Positions 27,751 to 38,413 of a stretch of 64,000 nucleotides of DNA are shown here, piece by piece. Positions within the stretch are counted from its first letter, which is position 1. Each line of letters opens with the position of its first letter. The DNA comes from Paenibacillus dendritiformis (GTDB lineage Bacteria; Bacillota; Bacilli; Paenibacillales; Paenibacillaceae). The notes under the pieces were generated by a model. The model was not told the DNA's origin. It made no database searches and saw only the letters and a program-made list of their open reading frames with translations. Location: NCBI RefSeq assembly GCF_945605565.1, contig NZ_OX216966.1, forward strand, positions 3,154,001 through 3,218,000. Direction: 5' to 3'. The translations under genes were made by a program, and so were the position numbers.

Positions 27751-28066
27751 GCTGATGTCCCAGCTCGGCCTTGCTCAACGGGCGGGCAAGCTGGTGACGG
27801 GCGACGAGATTGTCCTCAAGGCGATTCGCGGCAGCCAGGCTCAGCTCGTCATCGTAGCGGGGGATGCATCCGAGAACACGAAGAAGAAGTTTCGGGATAA
27901 GTGCAAATCGTACGGTATTCCGTTGGCCATCGGATTTGACAGAGACAGGCTGGGAGGCAGCATCGGCAAGCCGGAGCGGGTCGTGCTGGCTGTATTGGAC
28001 GGCGGATTTGCGACCATGATGCGGAACGGACTGAAAACTATGTCGGAGGTGGAGTATATTGAGTAA
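27740..28066 (+). CDS. ylxQ: L7Ae-family RNA-binding protein YlxQ
   Basis: A 108-residue L7Ae/L30e-like protein that in related species binds K-turn RNA. Segments [20 protein letters not shown] and [19 protein letters not shown] are typical. Two adjacent ATG codons (27740, 27743) are possible starts. It overlaps rnpM upstream and infB downstream by 8 bp, so all three are probably translationally coupled. Confidence 0.92.
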   Translation: MMSKLMSQLGLAQRAGKLVTGDEIVLKAIRGSQAQLVIVAGDASENTKKKFRDKCKSYGIPLAIGFDRDRLGGSIGKPERVVLAVLDGGFATMMRNGLKTMSEVEYIE

Positions 28067-30683
28067 ACAAGAGAAGGACAATAAAGATAAATTGAGAGTT
28101 TACGAATATGCCAAATCGCTCAATATGAGCAGCAAGGAAATTATTACGATACTAAAGCGTTTGAACATTCCAGTCAACAACCATATGAGCGTAATGGAGA
28201 ATGATGCCGTGAAGAAGGTCGAACAGTTTTTCCGTGATGTAAAAGCAAATGCGCAAGCCAAGCGAGAAGGAGGGCAACCTTCGAAGCCGCAAGCGCAGAC
28301 GAGCCAAGCGGGAACGAAGCAGACCGAAGCGGCGAAAAAGCCGGAACAGCACAAAGAATCGAACGACAGACCGCAAGGCCAGCGCGGCTCGCGCGACGGG
28401 CAGCGCCAACCGCAGCGCGGCGAGCAGCAGCGCGAAGGCAATCGCGGGCAAGCGGGACGCAATTCAGATCGCAATGCGCAGCGTGGCGGAGGCGGTCAAC
28501 GAGATCAACAGAGACAGGGCGAGAAGCAAACGACAATGAATACGAGACCGAACCAAACCAACAACAGACCGGGCGGGCAGGATTCAACACAACGCAAGCC
28601 TCAGGGCGGAACGAACAATACGAACCGTGGCGGCGGACAGGGCGGATCAGCGAACAATCAGAACCGCGGCGGCGGCCAAGGCGGCCAAGGACAAGGCGGC
28701 CAAGGACAACGGCAAGGAAAGCCCGGCAATGCGGCAGCTTCGAACCGTTCCAACCCGCCGCGCCGCTTCGAGGATTCCAACGCGAAGGACGGCAAGCGGA
28801 ACAATAAGCCAGGCAACCGCCGCTTCGACGACAACAACAAGTTCGGCGGTTCCCGGGGCGGACAAGGCCGCGGCCGCAACAAAGGCCGGAACAACCATCA
28901 GCAGCAGGATCGCCGCGAGAAAATCGACAACACACCGAAGAAAATTATTGTTCGCGGTGCGATGACGGTTGGAGAACTGGCGAAGCTGCTTCATAAGGAC
29001 GCTTCCGAGGTCATCAAGAAGCTGTTGTTCCTCGGTGTTATGGCGACGATCAACCAGGAAGTCGATCTGGACACGATCCAGCTGATTGCCGATGAGTTCA
29101 AGGTCGAAGTCGATCTGAAGCTTCCGGCTATCGAGGATCCGTTCGAAGCAGAGGAAGAAATGGACGACGAGGCCGATCTGATGGAGCGTCCGCCGGTCGT
29201 TACGATTATGGGCCACGTCGACCACGGGAAGACGACGCTGCTCGATGCTATCCGCAAGACGAACGTTACTAGCGGCGAAGCGGGCGGCATTACCCAGCAT
29301 ATCGGTGCATATCAAGTTGAATTCAATCAGAAAAAGATCACGTTCCTGGATACCCCGGGCCACGAAGCGTTCACGCTGATGCGGGCGCGCGGCGCGCAGG
29401 TAACGGATATTACGATTATCGTCGTCGCTGCAGATGACGGCGTCATGCCGCAGACGGTAGAGGCGATCAGCCACGCGAAGGCGGCCAACGTTCCGATCAT
29501 CGTCGCTGTCAACAAAATTGACAAGCCCGAGGCGAATCCGGATCGCGTGAAGCAGGAATTGACAGAGTATGAGCTCGTTCCGGAGGAGTGGGGCGGAGAT
29601 ACGATCTTCGTCAACGTATCCGCGAAGCAGCGCATGGGTCTGGAAGAACTGCTTGAAATGATTCTGCTCGTCGCCGAGGTCAATGAATTCAAGGCGAACC
29701 CGGACAAACTGGCCCGCGGGACCGTCATTGAAGCCGAGCTCGACAAGGGACGCGGCCCGGTTGCCCGCATTCTCGTGCAGCATGGCACCTTGCGCGTCGG
29801 TGACGCGTTCGTCGCAGGCACCTGCTTCGGGCGGGTTCGCGCGATGGTCAATGACAAGGGACGCCGGCTCAAGGAGGCAGGCCCGTCGACGCCGGTCGAG
29901 ATTACCGGTCTGACGGACGTTCCGCAAGCGGGTGATCCGTTCATGGCGTTCGAGGAAGAGCGCAAAGCCCGCTCCATCGCCGAGAAGCGCGCGACGACGC
30001 TTCGGGAAAGCCAGTGGGGTGCGAACTCCCGCGTCACCTTGGACGATCTGTTCAAGCATATTAAGGAAGGCGAGATGAAGGAACTAAACGTCATCATCAA
30101 GGCGGACGTTCAAGGATCGGTAGAAGCGCTGCGCGGATCGCTCGAGAAGATCGATGTCGAGGGCGTGCGTGTCAAGATCATTCATTCCGGCGCCGGGGCG
30201 ATTACCGAATCGGATATTATTCTCGCAACGGCATCCAACGCGATTGTTGTCGGCTTCAACGTGCGTCCGGACGCGCAAGCGAAAGCGACGGCCGATCAAG
30301 AGAAGGTGGACATCCGTCTGCACCGCGTAATCTATTCCATCGTGGAAGAGATTGAACAAGCGATGAAGGGGATGCTCGATCCGGAGTACAAGGAAGTCGT
30401 CATCGGACACGCGGAAGTGCGCAATACGTTCAAGGTCGGCAAGGTCGGAACGATCGCCGGCTGTATGGTCACGCAGGGCAAGATTTCGCGTTCTGCCGAT
30501 GCTCGCCTGATTCGCGACGGCATCGTCGTGTTCGACGGCAAGATCGACTCCTTGAAGCGCTTCAAGGATGATGCCAAGGAAGTGGCGCAAGGCTACGAGT
30601 GCGGAATTATGCTGGAGAAGTTCAATGACATCAAGGAAGGCGACATTATCGAGGCGTTCGTCATGGAAGCCGTTGAGCGATAA
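28059..30683 (+). CDS. infB: Translation initiation factor IF-2
   Basis: GTPase that brings initiator tRNA to the 30S subunit. At 874 residues it is longer than the ~716-residue B. subtilis protein because of a low-complexity Gly/Gln/Arg/Asn-rich segment (about residues 65-290). A small N-terminal IF2_N module ([20 protein letters not shown]) precedes it; a second IF2_N ([20 protein letters not shown]), G1 [11 protein letters not shown] (~384), DTPGHEAF and [11 protein letters not shown] follow, then domains 2-4. TTG start at 28059 with TCGGAGGTGG upstream. Confidence 0.97.
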   Translation: MSKQEKDNKDKLRVYEYAKSLNMSSKEIITILKRLNIPVNNHMSVMENDAVKKVEQFFRDVKANAQAKREGGQPSKPQAQTSQAGTKQTEAAKKPEQHKESNDRPQGQRGSRDGQRQPQRGEQQREGNRGQAGRNSDRNAQRGGGGQRDQQRQGEKQTTMNTRPNQTNNRPGGQDSTQRKPQGGTNNTNRGGGQGGSANNQNRGGGQGGQGQGGQGQRQGKPGNAAASNRSNPPRRFEDSNAKDGKRNNKPGNRRFDDNNKFGGSRGGQGRGRNKGRNNHQQQDRREKIDNTPKKIIVRGAMTVGELAKLLHKDASEVIKKLLFLGVMATINQEVDLDTIQLIADEFKVEVDLKLPAIEDPFEAEEEMDDEADLMERPPVVTIMGHVDHGKTTLLDAIRKTNVTSGEAGGITQHIGAYQVEFNQKKITFLDTPGHEAFTLMRARGAQVTDITIIVVAADDGVMPQTVEAISHAKAANVPIIVAVNKIDKPEANPDRVKQELTEYELVPEEWGGDTIFVNVSAKQRMGLEELLEMILLVAEVNEFKANPDKLARGTVIEAELDKGRGPVARILVQHGTLRVGDAFVAGTCFGRVRAMVNDKGRRLKEAGPSTPVEITGLTDVPQAGDPFMAFEEERKARSIAEKRATTLRESQWGANSRVTLDDLFKHIKEGEMKELNVIIKADVQGSVEALRGSLEKIDVEGVRVKIIHSGAGAITESDIILATASNAIVVGFNVRPDAQAKATADQEKVDIRLHRVIYSIVEEIEQAMKGMLDPEYKEVVIGHAEVRNTFKVGKVGTIAGCMVTQGKISRSADARLIRDGIVVFDGKIDSLKRFKDDAKEVAQGYECGIMLEKFNDIKEGDIIEAFVMEAVER

Positions 30684-30744
30684 TCGTGCGGCCTGACCTT
30701 TGGCAGCATATTGATGAACCAACTAACGAAATGAGGTGTATCCC

Positions 30745-31101
30745 ATGGCAAACTTCCGATCCGGACGGGTTGGCGAACAGATGAAGAAGGAGCTGAGCCA
30801 GCTTATCCAATTGGAATTAAAAGATCCTCGAATCGGGTTTGTCACGGTGACAGGCGTCGAAGTGACGAATGACCTGTCGCTGGCCAGAGTCTATCTCAGT
30901 GTGATGGGGACGGAAGAAGAAAAGGAAGATACGATCAAAGCACTGGAAAAGGCCAGCGGTTTTCTCCGATCCGAGATCGGCAAGCGAATCCGTCTGCGCC
31001 ATACGCCGGAGCTATCGTTCAAGATTGATGCTTCCATTGAATACGGCAGCCGGATAGAAAAGCTGCTTGGCGATATTCGCGACGATCATGAGACGACATA
31101 A
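30745..31101 (+). CDS. rbfA: Ribosome-binding factor A
   Basis: A 118-residue KH-fold 30S maturation factor. [20 protein letters not shown] and the final [20 protein letters not shown] are typical. ATG 30745 is preferred because ATGAGGTG lies 6 nt before it; an upstream GTG overlaps that site. In B. subtilis ylxP lies between infB and rbfA, but here the gap is only 61 bp and empty. Confidence 0.95.
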   Translation: MANFRSGRVGEQMKKELSQLIQLELKDPRIGFVTVTGVEVTNDLSLARVYLSVMGTEEEKEDTIKALEKASGFLRSEIGKRIRLRHTPELSFKIDASIEYGSRIEKLLGDIRDDHETT

Positions 31102-31119
31102 ATGCAAATGAAGGACTGA

Positions 31120-31154
31120 ACAGGCAAATCGAGCTTCCGGCTCGATTTGCCTGT
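31120..31154 (+). promoter_or_regulatory. Perfect 15-bp hairpin directly upstream of nrnA
   Basis: ACAGGCAAATCGAGC (31120-31134), loop TTCCG and GCTCGATTTGCCTGT (31140-31154). It ends 6 nt before the GGAGGTG ribosome binding site of nrnA. Only CTTC follows, so it lacks a proper T-run; it may be a weak terminator, an mRNA-stabilising or a processing element. Confidence 0.7.
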
Positions 31155-31170
31155 CTTCACGGAGGTGCCT

Positions 31171-32169
31171 ATGGCAGAAATGTTATCCGACCGTTACGCA
31201 GAAGATATCGAGCGGGCATGCGAGTTCCTGCGATCATGTGACGATGTGCTCGTCGTATCGCATGTGCAGCCGGACGGGGATGCGATCAGCTCTACACTCG
31301 TCATCGGCTGGCTGTTGGACAAATGGAACAAAACATATCGGCTTGTCAACGAGAACGGTGTGCCGGGCCGCCTGGCGGACTTGCCGATGGCCGAGCAGAT
31401 TGGCAGTTACGCGGATGCAGAAGAAGATCCGGAGAACAAATATTCGACGGTCATATGCGTGGATTGCGCCGACTATGCCCGGATCGGGAAGATAGCGAAC
31501 TGGGTCGCCCCGGATGCCCGCATCTTGAATATTGATCATCATCCGACCAATGATCGCTATGGCGAGGCGGCGCTTATCCGCCATGATGCCGCAGCGACGG
31601 CGGAGATTCTGTACGATCTTCTGCTGGCAGCGGGCGTCGAGCTGGACGAGCAGGTCGGGACGATGCTCTATACCGGGCTGCTGACCGATACGGGCGGCTT
31701 CCGCTACAGCAATACGACTCCGCATGTGATGAGCGTGGCTTCCGAGCTGCTGAAGCTGGGGGTGCAAGGGAACGCGATCGCGGAACGGCTGCTGGAGACG
31801 ATGTCCATGGCGCAGCTGAAGCTGATACAATGCGGATTGTCCCGGCTAACCTTTACCCCGGATCAGCGAATCGGCTGGCTCTTCATCACGCCGGATGATA
31901 TGCGGGAGACGGGAGCGGTCAATGAAGACCTGGAAGGTCTCGTTAATTATGCCCGCAATGTCGAAGGCGTCGACGTCGGGCTGCTGTTCAAGCAAATTGA
32001 TGATCGGAGCGTCAAGGTGAGCATGCGTTCTTCGGAGCGCGTCGATGTCTCCGCGATTGCGCAATCGTTCGGTGGCGGGGGGCATGTCCGGGCTGCCGGC
32101 TGCAAAGTATCCGGCACGCTGGATGATATCATTATTCAAGTAGTGGAACGGGTGAAACAAGAATTATGA
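31171..32169 (+). CDS. nrnA: DHH-family oligoribonuclease / pAp phosphatase (NrnA)
   Basis: Degrades 2-5-nt RNA fragments and 3'-phosphoadenosine 5'-phosphate. The 332 residues have the DHH phosphoesterase motifs SHVQPDGDAISS, CVDCAD and NIDHHPTNDRY, followed by the DHHA1 domain ending FGGGGHVRAAGCKV. The ATG at 31171 with GGAGGTGCCT upstream is chosen over an upstream TTG inside the hairpin. It overlaps truB by 4 bp (ATGA). It sits between rbfA and truB rather than elsewhere as in B. subtilis. Confidence 0.92.
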   Translation: MAEMLSDRYAEDIERACEFLRSCDDVLVVSHVQPDGDAISSTLVIGWLLDKWNKTYRLVNENGVPGRLADLPMAEQIGSYADAEEDPENKYSTVICVDCADYARIGKIANWVAPDARILNIDHHPTNDRYGEAALIRHDAAATAEILYDLLLAAGVELDEQVGTMLYTGLLTDTGGFRYSNTTPHVMSVASELLKLGVQGNAIAERLLETMSMAQLKLIQCGLSRLTFTPDQRIGWLFITPDDMRETGAVNEDLEGLVNYARNVEGVDVGLLFKQIDDRSVKVSMRSSERVDVSAIAQSFGGGGHVRAAGCKVSGTLDDIIIQVVERVKQEL

Positions 32170-33080
32170 CAGAGCTTCATGGTGTTCTTCCGGTATGGAA
32201 GCCGGCAGGCTGGACGTCGCACGATGTCGTGGCCAAAGTCCGCCGGCTCATTCGGGAAAAGCGGATCGGGCATACGGGCACGCTCGACCCTCAAGTCGTG
32301 GGGGTCCTGCCGTTATGCGTCGGCAGAGCGACCCGACTGGTTGAATATTTGCAGGAAATGCCGAAGGAGTATGAAGCGACGCTGCGGCTTGGCGTGTCGA
32401 CCGATACGGAGGATATGTCAGGCGAAGTGGTGGAACGCGCCGATGCATCCCATGTGACCGAAGCGATGGTCAAGGAAGCGCTGCTGTCGTTCATCGGGCC
32501 CATCGAACAGGTTCCTCCCATGTACTCCGCCGTCAAGGTGAACGGCAAGCGGCTGTACGAGCTGGCGCGCGAAGGCAAGACCGTGGAGCGCAAGCCACGT
32601 CAAGTGACGATCCATCATATCGAGCTGATCGGAATGACGCTTGGCGGCGCGGAACCGGAGGTGCGGTTCCGTGTTCAATGCTCCAAGGGAACGTACATAC
32701 GCACCCTGTGCGTCGACGTCGGACGGAAGCTGGGGGTGCCGGCGACAATGGCGGAATTGATCCGGACCCGCTCCGCCAACTTCGGGGAAGAGGACAGCTT
32801 CACCTTCGCCCAGATTGAAGAAGCGATGGCGGCCGGAACGCTGGGACAGCTGCTGATTCCGATGGATCGCGCCGTCTCGCATTTTCCCGAGCTGCGGGTC
32901 GCTCCCGCCTTCGCGCCGCATGCGGTTCAGGGCAAGGGCATACCGGAACGAGGGCTGAACGTTCCGCCTTTGACGAATTGCATCTATCGGTTGTATGATG
33001 AAGAAGGAACTTTTTTCGGCTTGTATCATAAGCCGGACACGGAGCAGGTGCTGCGTCCGATCAAGGTCTTCGTGCCTTAA
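32166..33080 (+). CDS. truB: tRNA pseudouridine-55 synthase
   Basis: Makes pseudouridine 55 in the T-loop of tRNAs. The 304-residue protein has the catalytic Asp in [16 protein letters not shown], and [20 protein letters not shown] and [12 protein letters not shown] further on. Its start overlaps the nrnA stop, so coupled translation is likely. Confidence 0.96.
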   Translation: MTELHGVLPVWKPAGWTSHDVVAKVRRLIREKRIGHTGTLDPQVVGVLPLCVGRATRLVEYLQEMPKEYEATLRLGVSTDTEDMSGEVVERADASHVTEAMVKEALLSFIGPIEQVPPMYSAVKVNGKRLYELAREGKTVERKPRQVTIHHIELIGMTLGGAEPEVRFRVQCSKGTYIRTLCVDVGRKLGVPATMAELIRTRSANFGEEDSFTFAQIEEAMAAGTLGQLLIPMDRAVSHFPELRVAPAFAPHAVQGKGIPERGLNVPPLTNCIYRLYDEEGTFFGLYHKPDTEQVLRPIKVFVP

Positions 33081-33250
33081 TCGTTCCGCGCAAGGAGGGG
33101 ATACCCTTTTTGCGCTGTCCTTTGCCCTGTTTTGTGAAACAGATAACATACCGAAATGTATGCTAGAACCGGTTTTGTGGGAACAACTACCAAGATGGGA
33201 ACGGCGGTTGTGTGCAACCGGAAATACGAATGCAGGGGCTCTGATTACAA

Positions 33251-34228
33251 ATGGAAAAGATAGTGATACATGCAACAGACGGACATGCGGAATGGATGGC
33301 GTGGCAGCAGCCGCAAGTGGTGATCCTGGGTCATTTCGACGGCATACACGCCGGCCATGTGAAGGTGATTGAGCGGGGGCTGAAGTATGGGCGGGAGCAT
33401 GGTCTGCCTGTCGCCCTGATGACCTTCCACCCTCATCCGAAGGCGGTATTCGGCGATGAACGGTATGCAAGATGCTTGACTCCGCCGAAGGAGAAGGAAC
33501 GGATTCTGGCCCAGCTCGGAATCGATCGCTTGTACATCATAGACTTCAATCTGAGCTTCGCCCAGCTGCAGGCCCGCAAGTTCGCGGACTGCCTGTGCAA
33601 TCTCGGCGTGAAGCATGCCGTGGTCGGCTTCGATAACCGGTTCGGCCATCGCGGAGAAGGCTCGGCCGAGCTGCTGGCCGAATGGGGAGAGGGCTGCTTC
33701 TCCGTCGATATCGTGCCGGCCCACAACGATAACGATGCGAAGGTAAGCAGCACCCGTATCCGCCAATGCCTTGCCGAAGGCCAGATCACGAAGGCCAATC
33801 AATTGCTGGCCCGTCCTTATCTGCTCCGCGGGACGGTCATCCATGGCGATGCCCGCGGCCGCACGATCGGCTTCCCGACCGCGAATGTGGACCTGGATGA
33901 ACCCTATGTCATTCCAAAAAACGGCGTCTATGCCGTCAAAGTGAAGGTTGGCGGAAAGTGGCATGACGGCGTGATGAACATCGGCTTGAAGCCGACCTTC
34001 AAGAGCGGGGAGACGAGACCTTCGATCGAGGCGCATCTGTTCGACTTCGATGCGGACATTTACGGGGAAGAAGTGACCGTTGCCGTCATGGATTTCCTGC
34101 GAGCCGAGCAGAAGTTCGACGGCATCGCGGCGCTCGTCGCCCAGATCACGGCGGATGCCGAGGAAGCCCGTCGACGGCTGGCTTCGATTGAGGGTGCGCC
34201 AGCATTGGAGAGCGTATTTCAGGGGTAG
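33251..34228 (+). CDS. ribF: Bifunctional riboflavin kinase / FAD synthetase
   Basis: Converts riboflavin to FMN and FAD. The 325-residue protein has the N-terminal nucleotidyltransferase domain with LGHFDGIHAGH and SSTRIRQCLAEG, then the C-terminal flavokinase domain with GRTIGFPTANVDL and KNGVYAVKV. The ATG at 33251 is preceded by AGGGG at a slightly long distance. The 170-bp gap after truB contains no FMN-riboswitch sequence I can identify. Confidence 0.95.
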   Translation: MEKIVIHATDGHAEWMAWQQPQVVILGHFDGIHAGHVKVIERGLKYGREHGLPVALMTFHPHPKAVFGDERYARCLTPPKEKERILAQLGIDRLYIIDFNLSFAQLQARKFADCLCNLGVKHAVVGFDNRFGHRGEGSAELLAEWGEGCFSVDIVPAHNDNDAKVSSTRIRQCLAEGQITKANQLLARPYLLRGTVIHGDARGRTIGFPTANVDLDEPYVIPKNGVYAVKVKVGGKWHDGVMNIGLKPTFKSGETRPSIEAHLFDFDADIYGEEVTVAVMDFLRAEQKFDGIAALVAQITADAEEARRRLASIEGAPALESVFQG

Positions 34229-34263
34229 TATCGGCTGCTGCCGAAATACATCGAGAATCTGCG

Positions 34264-34292
34264 TTTACTTTTAAATCTGATAGTGATATACT
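34264..34292 (+). promoter_or_regulatory. Promoter of rpsO (extended -10)
   Basis: TTTACT (34264-34269), 17-nt spacer, TATACT (34287-34292) with TGA directly before it (extended -10). Start of transcription near 34299. Confidence 0.65.
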
Positions 34293-34298
34293 AGTAAC

Positions 34299-34400
34299 GT
34301 TGTCGTGAATACGCGGCAATAGCCTTAGCTTGGTTGCTCGATCTCACCGACGGTAACGAGGCTATCGGCTGAATTGATAACATATTGGGAGGTGAATAGG
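34299..34400 (+). promoter_or_regulatory. Structured rpsO leader, possible S15 autoregulatory element
   Basis: ATAGCCTT (34319-34326) pairs with GAGGCTAT (34358-34365), enclosing smaller GGTTGC and GGTAAC segments that could form a junction. The length (~100 nt) and position match the known S15-binding leaders of other bacteria. Fold judged by eye only. Confidence 0.45.
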
Positions 34401-34670
34401 ATGGCATTGACTCAAGAGCGCAAGCAACAGCTCATTGACACGCATAAGACGCACGAATCGGATACTGGATCTCCGGAAGTGCAGATCGCTATCCTTACTG
34501 AGAACATCGTTAATTTGACGGATCACTTGCGGACACATAAGAAAGACCATCATTCCCGCCGCGGATTGTTGAAAATGGTCGGTCAACGCCGTAAGCTTCT
34601 TGCTTACTTGAAGAAGAAGGATGTTAAACGTTACAGCGCATTGATCGAGAAGCTCGGACTGCGCCGTTAA
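34401..34670 (+). CDS. rpsO: 30S ribosomal protein S15
   Basis: The 89-residue S15, primary binder of the 16S rRNA central domain. It begins [20 protein letters not shown] and contains [23 protein letters not shown] 34401 with TTGGGAGGTGAATAGG upstream. It has its own promoter, leader and terminator, and precedes pnp as in most bacteria. Confidence 0.98.
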   Translation: MALTQERKQQLIDTHKTHESDTGSPEVQIAILTENIVNLTDHLRTHKKDHHSRRGLLKMVGQRRKLLAYLKKKDVKRYSALIEKLGLRR

Positions 34671-34684
34671 TAGCAAGAACCTCT

Positions 34685-34742
34685 AAGCAGCCTGGTTGTT
34701 CATCCCGCCTGACAGTGCGGCATGCAGCCGGGTTGCTTTTTA
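34685..34742 (+). terminator. Terminator after rpsO; rest of the rpsO-pnp gap
   Basis: AAGCAGCCTGG pairs with CCGGGTTGCTT (two G-T pairs) around a loop with a CCGC/GCGG stem, followed by TTTTT. The remaining gap up to 34982 holds an eight-C run at 34896-34903 and a weak promoter-like TTGTTT/GATAAT pair (34904-34934, 19-nt spacer), but no gene. Confidence 0.75.
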
Positions 34743-34982
34743 ACGATGGGGCGGAAATTTTGCCCGCTTGCATCGATGCGATGGAGATGATATCAGGCGC
34801 GAGGCTGGACGAGCCCCGGCCCGACTGCCTGTTGATACATAATCCTAAATGAACCACATCTCACTGATCTGCCGATTGTTTCCGGGCTCACATATCCCCC
34901 CCCTTGTTTTTTCAGACGGGATGCAGGAGATAATGGTAGGTGTAACGAAGATAACTATGCGTAGAACTTAAGGAGGGATCCG

Positions 34983-37184
34983 ATGAACCGCATCGAGATG
35001 GAACTTGGCGGAAGACCGCTTGTACTCGAGACGGGACGATTGGCGAAGCAGGCCAACGGCGCCGTCAAGGTTCAATACGGTGACACGGTCGTCCTATGTA
35101 CCGTGACCGCTTCGAAGGAACCAAAAGATTTAGACTTTTTTCCGCTAACCGTGAATTATGAAGAGCGTCTGTATTCCGTGGGCAAGATTCCCGGGGGATT
35201 CATCAAGCGGGAAGGACGTCCGAGCGAGAAGGCGATTCTGGCCAGCCGTCTTATTGACCGCCCGATTCGCCCGTTGTTCCCGGACGGCTTCCGCAATGAC
35301 GTTCAGATTGTCGATCTCGTCATGAGCGTCGATCAGGATTGCCCGCCAGAGATGGCGGCCATGATTGGAACGTCCGCTGCGCTGTCGATCTCCGATGTGC
35401 CGTTCAACGGCCCGATCGGAGGGGTTATCGTCGGCCGGATTGACGGTCAATTCATCATTAACCCTACCGTGGAGCAAGAAGAGAAGACCGACATTCACGT
35501 CACGGTCGCAGGCACGAAGGATGCGATCATGATGGTCGAAGCGGAAGCGAACGAAGTGCCGGAAGAAGTGATGCTGGAAGCAATCATGTTCGGCCACGAT
35601 GAGATTCGCAAGATTGTCGACGTGATCGAGCGCTTCACCGAGATGGCCGGAACAGCGAAGATGGAGGTCAAGCTCCATGCCGTTGACACCGACGTCAATG
35701 CGGCGGTGCGCGCATTTGCGCAGGAGCGCCTGGTGGAAGCGATCCGCATTCCGGAGAAGCATGCGCGCCAGGATGCGATCGATGCCATCAACCAGGAAGC
35801 GGTTGAGCATTTTGAAGCCCAGTATATCGAGTCCCCTGAGCTTATGGATGATGTGAAGGAGACCCTGTACGACATTGTCAAGGAAGAAGTGCGCCGCTTG
35901 ATTACGCATGAGAAATTGCGCCCGGACGGCCGCAAGCTGGATGAGATCCGCCCGATCGAGTGCGATACGAGCTTGCTACCGCGCACGCACGGATCAGGTC
36001 TGTTCACGCGGGGCCAGACTCAGGCACTGAGCATCTGTACGCTGGGTGCGCTGGGCGATGTGCAGATTCTGGATGGCATCTCGCTGGAAGAATCGAAGCG
36101 CTTCATGCATCATTATAACTTCCCGCCGTTCTCCGTAGGGGAAGCTCGTCCATTGCGTGCGCCAGGCCGCCGTGAGATTGGACATGGCGCTCTCGGTGAA
36201 CGCGCGCTGTCCAAGGTCATTCCGCCGGAGTCGGATTTCCCGTACACGATCCGTCTCGTCTCTGAGGTGCTGGAATCGAACGGGTCCACTTCCCAGGCCA
36301 GCATCTGCGCGAGCACGCTGGCGATGATGGATGCAGGGGTTCCGATCAAAGCGCCGGTAGCCGGCATCGCGATGGGGCTTATCAAGGACGGCGAGCATTT
36401 CTCGATTCTGTCCGATATTCAAGGGATGGAAGATCATCTTGGAGATATGGACTTCAAAGTGGCAGGGACCGCCGAAGGGGTTACCGCCATCCAGATGGAC
36501 ATCAAAATCGACGGCATTGACCGCAGTATATTAACGCAAGCTTTGGCGCAAGCGCGTGAAGGGCGCATGTTCATCCTGGACAAGATGCTTCAGGTCATCG
36601 ACAAGCCGCGCGAGACGCTGTCTCCGTATGCGCCTAAGATTTTGATCATGCAGATCAATCCGGACAAAATCCGCGACGTCATCGGCGCAGGCGGCAAGGT
36701 GGTTAACAAAATCATCGATGAGACCGGCGTCAAAATCGATATCGAGCAGGATGGCCGCATCTTCATTGCATCGCCGAATGAAGAGTCCAATATTCGCGCC
36801 CGCGATATGATCGAAGCGATCGTCAAGGAAGTCGTCGTCGGCGAAGTATATACCGGAACGGTGAAGCGGATTGAGAAGTTCGGCGCGTTCGTGGAGATTC
36901 TTCCTGGCAAGGAAGGGCTCGTTCATATTTCGCAAATGGCGGCTGAGCGCATCGCGAAGGTGGAGGATGTCGCTTCCATCGGCGATAAGATCGAAGTCAA
37001 GGTTGTCGAGATTGATCAACAAGGCCGCATCAATCTGTCGCGCCGCGTATTGCTTGAACCGGCACAGCCGGAAGGGGCAGCGCCTGCAGACGGAAGCGCA
37101 TCGGATCGTCCGCGCAGCGGAGGGCGTCCGCCGCATGGAGGATCGCGTCCAAGAGGACCGCGCCCGCCACGGCCGCAATCGTAA
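34983..37184 (+). CDS. pnp: Polynucleotide phosphorylase
   Basis: 3'-5' phosphorolytic exoribonuclease of RNA decay. The 733 residues hold two RNase PH domains (the first with [20 protein letters not shown], the second with [14 protein letters not shown]), a KH domain ([18 protein letters not shown]) and an S1 domain ([20 protein letters not shown]). The C-terminal ~35 residues are a Pro/Gly/Arg-rich tail. ATG start with TTAAGGAGGGATCCG upstream. Confidence 0.98.
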   Translation: MNRIEMELGGRPLVLETGRLAKQANGAVKVQYGDTVVLCTVTASKEPKDLDFFPLTVNYEERLYSVGKIPGGFIKREGRPSEKAILASRLIDRPIRPLFPDGFRNDVQIVDLVMSVDQDCPPEMAAMIGTSAALSISDVPFNGPIGGVIVGRIDGQFIINPTVEQEEKTDIHVTVAGTKDAIMMVEAEANEVPEEVMLEAIMFGHDEIRKIVDVIERFTEMAGTAKMEVKLHAVDTDVNAAVRAFAQERLVEAIRIPEKHARQDAIDAINQEAVEHFEAQYIESPELMDDVKETLYDIVKEEVRRLITHEKLRPDGRKLDEIRPIECDTSLLPRTHGSGLFTRGQTQALSICTLGALGDVQILDGISLEESKRFMHHYNFPPFSVGEARPLRAPGRREIGHGALGERALSKVIPPESDFPYTIRLVSEVLESNGSTSQASICASTLAMMDAGVPIKAPVAGIAMGLIKDGEHFSILSDIQGMEDHLGDMDFKVAGTAEGVTAIQMDIKIDGIDRSILTQALAQAREGRMFILDKMLQVIDKPRETLSPYAPKILIMQINPDKIRDVIGAGGKVVNKIIDETGVKIDIEQDGRIFIASPNEESNIRARDMIEAIVKEVVVGEVYTGTVKRIEKFGAFVEILPGKEGLVHISQMAAERIAKVEDVASIGDKIEVKVVEIDQQGRINLSRRVLLEPAQPEGAAPADGSASDRPRSGGRPPHGGSRPRGPRPPRPQS

Positions 37185-37211
37185 GAAGGCAAGAACAGCA
37201 TAGATACAAGG

Positions 37212-37243
37212 AAAGAGGCAGACTGGTTTCTGGCTCTTTTTTT
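37212..37243 (+). terminator. Terminator after pnp
   Basis: AAAGAG-G-CAGA pairs with TCTG-G-CTCTTT (one mismatch), followed by TTTTTTT. Confidence 0.75.
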
Positions 37244-37349
37244 GCGTTCATGTTTTTTATTGGTTCGAGCGAGTCCCGTCTTCCGCCGCATAACTAAGCC
37301 CGATTTGGCATAGAATCAGAAGGACAAACTGTGGAAAGGAATGGACTCA

Positions 37350-38354
37350 ATGCGGCCAGTCACACGAAAATGGATCTTCATCATCGTTGCCTTTATAGGG
37401 GTGCTATATATCGGAACGGGAACAGAAGCCGGATCTTTCATTAAAGAGCGCAAAGCGGTGCTCGCTATCAGCGAGGCATATCAGCCGAAAGAGGCGGAAG
37501 CTCTGGAGCAGCTCCCGTTGAAGGAACGGATTGCGGAGGAGGCCAAAAGCAAATATATCGCACCGATCGACGCGCGAATCGACCGGGTCTGGAAAGCGAT
37601 ACCGGGGTACAACGGGCTGGAGGTTGATCTCGAGCGAACATACGAAGCCAATAAAGCGAAGCGGGCAGGCACCGATATCACATGGGTCATGCGAGAGCTT
37701 CCGCCGCGGGTGAAGCTTGATCAATTGGAGCCGCAGCCGATCTATCGCGGCAATCCGAATAAGAAGATGGCCGGGCTGATGATTAATGTCGCTTGGGGGA
37801 ACGAGCATATCGAACCGATGCTGGCTACCCTCAAGGAAGAAAAAGTGAAGGCGACGTTCTTCCTTGATGGCAGCTGGCTGAAAAAAAATCCGGAGATGGC
37901 GAAGCGGATTCAGGAGGAAGGGCATGAGCTTGAGAATCATGCCTATTCCCATCCGAACATGAGCGAGCTGAGCGCGGGCTTGCAGGCCCAGCAAATCGAG
38001 AAAACGAAGCGCTTGCTGGAGACGACCCTCCAAGTGAAGAACAAATGGTTCGCGCCTCCATCCGGCGACTTCAACGCGCTGACGGTTCAAACCGCGCATG
38101 CGCACGGATTGAAGACCGTTCTCTGGACGGTGGACACCGTCGATTGGAAACATCCGAATCCTTCCGACGTCATTCGCAAAATCGACGCGAAGGTAGAGCC
38201 CGGCTCCCTCATTCTGATGCATCCCACGCCTTCCTCCAAGGCCGCGCTGCAAGGCATCATCCGCACGATTCGCAGCAAAGGCATATTGCCCGGAACGGTC
38301 AGCGAGACGCTGTCCGAGAAGCGGCTCGACTTGGAGTTGGTTGAGCCGCGTTAA
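37350..38354 (+). CDS. ylxY: YlxY-type polysaccharide deacetylase-like protein, probably inactive
   Basis: A 334-residue exported or membrane-anchored protein: N-terminal hydrophobic segment (WIFIIVAFIGVLYIGTGT), a ~110-residue unknown region, then a NodB-type deacetylase fold. The normal first motif TFDDGP is replaced by INVAWGNEH (about residue 142), removing the catalytic and metal-binding Asp residues. The second motif HAYSHPNMS keeps both His. B. subtilis YlxY sits at the same place after pnp. ATG 37350 is preferred by spacing from GGAAAGGA; ATG 37341 is possible. Function is unknown; enzymatic activity is doubtful. Confidence 0.8.
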   Translation: MRPVTRKWIFIIVAFIGVLYIGTGTEAGSFIKERKAVLAISEAYQPKEAEALEQLPLKERIAEEAKSKYIAPIDARIDRVWKAIPGYNGLEVDLERTYEANKAKRAGTDITWVMRELPPRVKLDQLEPQPIYRGNPNKKMAGLMINVAWGNEHIEPMLATLKEEKVKATFFLDGSWLKKNPEMAKRIQEEGHELENHAYSHPNMSELSAGLQAQQIEKTKRLLETTLQVKNKWFAPPSGDFNALTVQTAHAHGLKTVLWTVDTVDWKHPNPSDVIRKIDAKVEPGSLILMHPTPSSKAALQGIIRTIRSKGILPGTVSETLSEKRLDLELVEPR

Positions 38355-38413
38355 GTTTTTTGGTAGGATTAGAGAGGCAACAAGGATTGAACTTCGGATG
38401 AGGAGGATTGCCG

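Noticed and set aside
33081-33250. FMN riboswitch upstream of ribF
   Set aside because: None of the conserved RFN-element sequence blocks could be found in the 170-bp gap.
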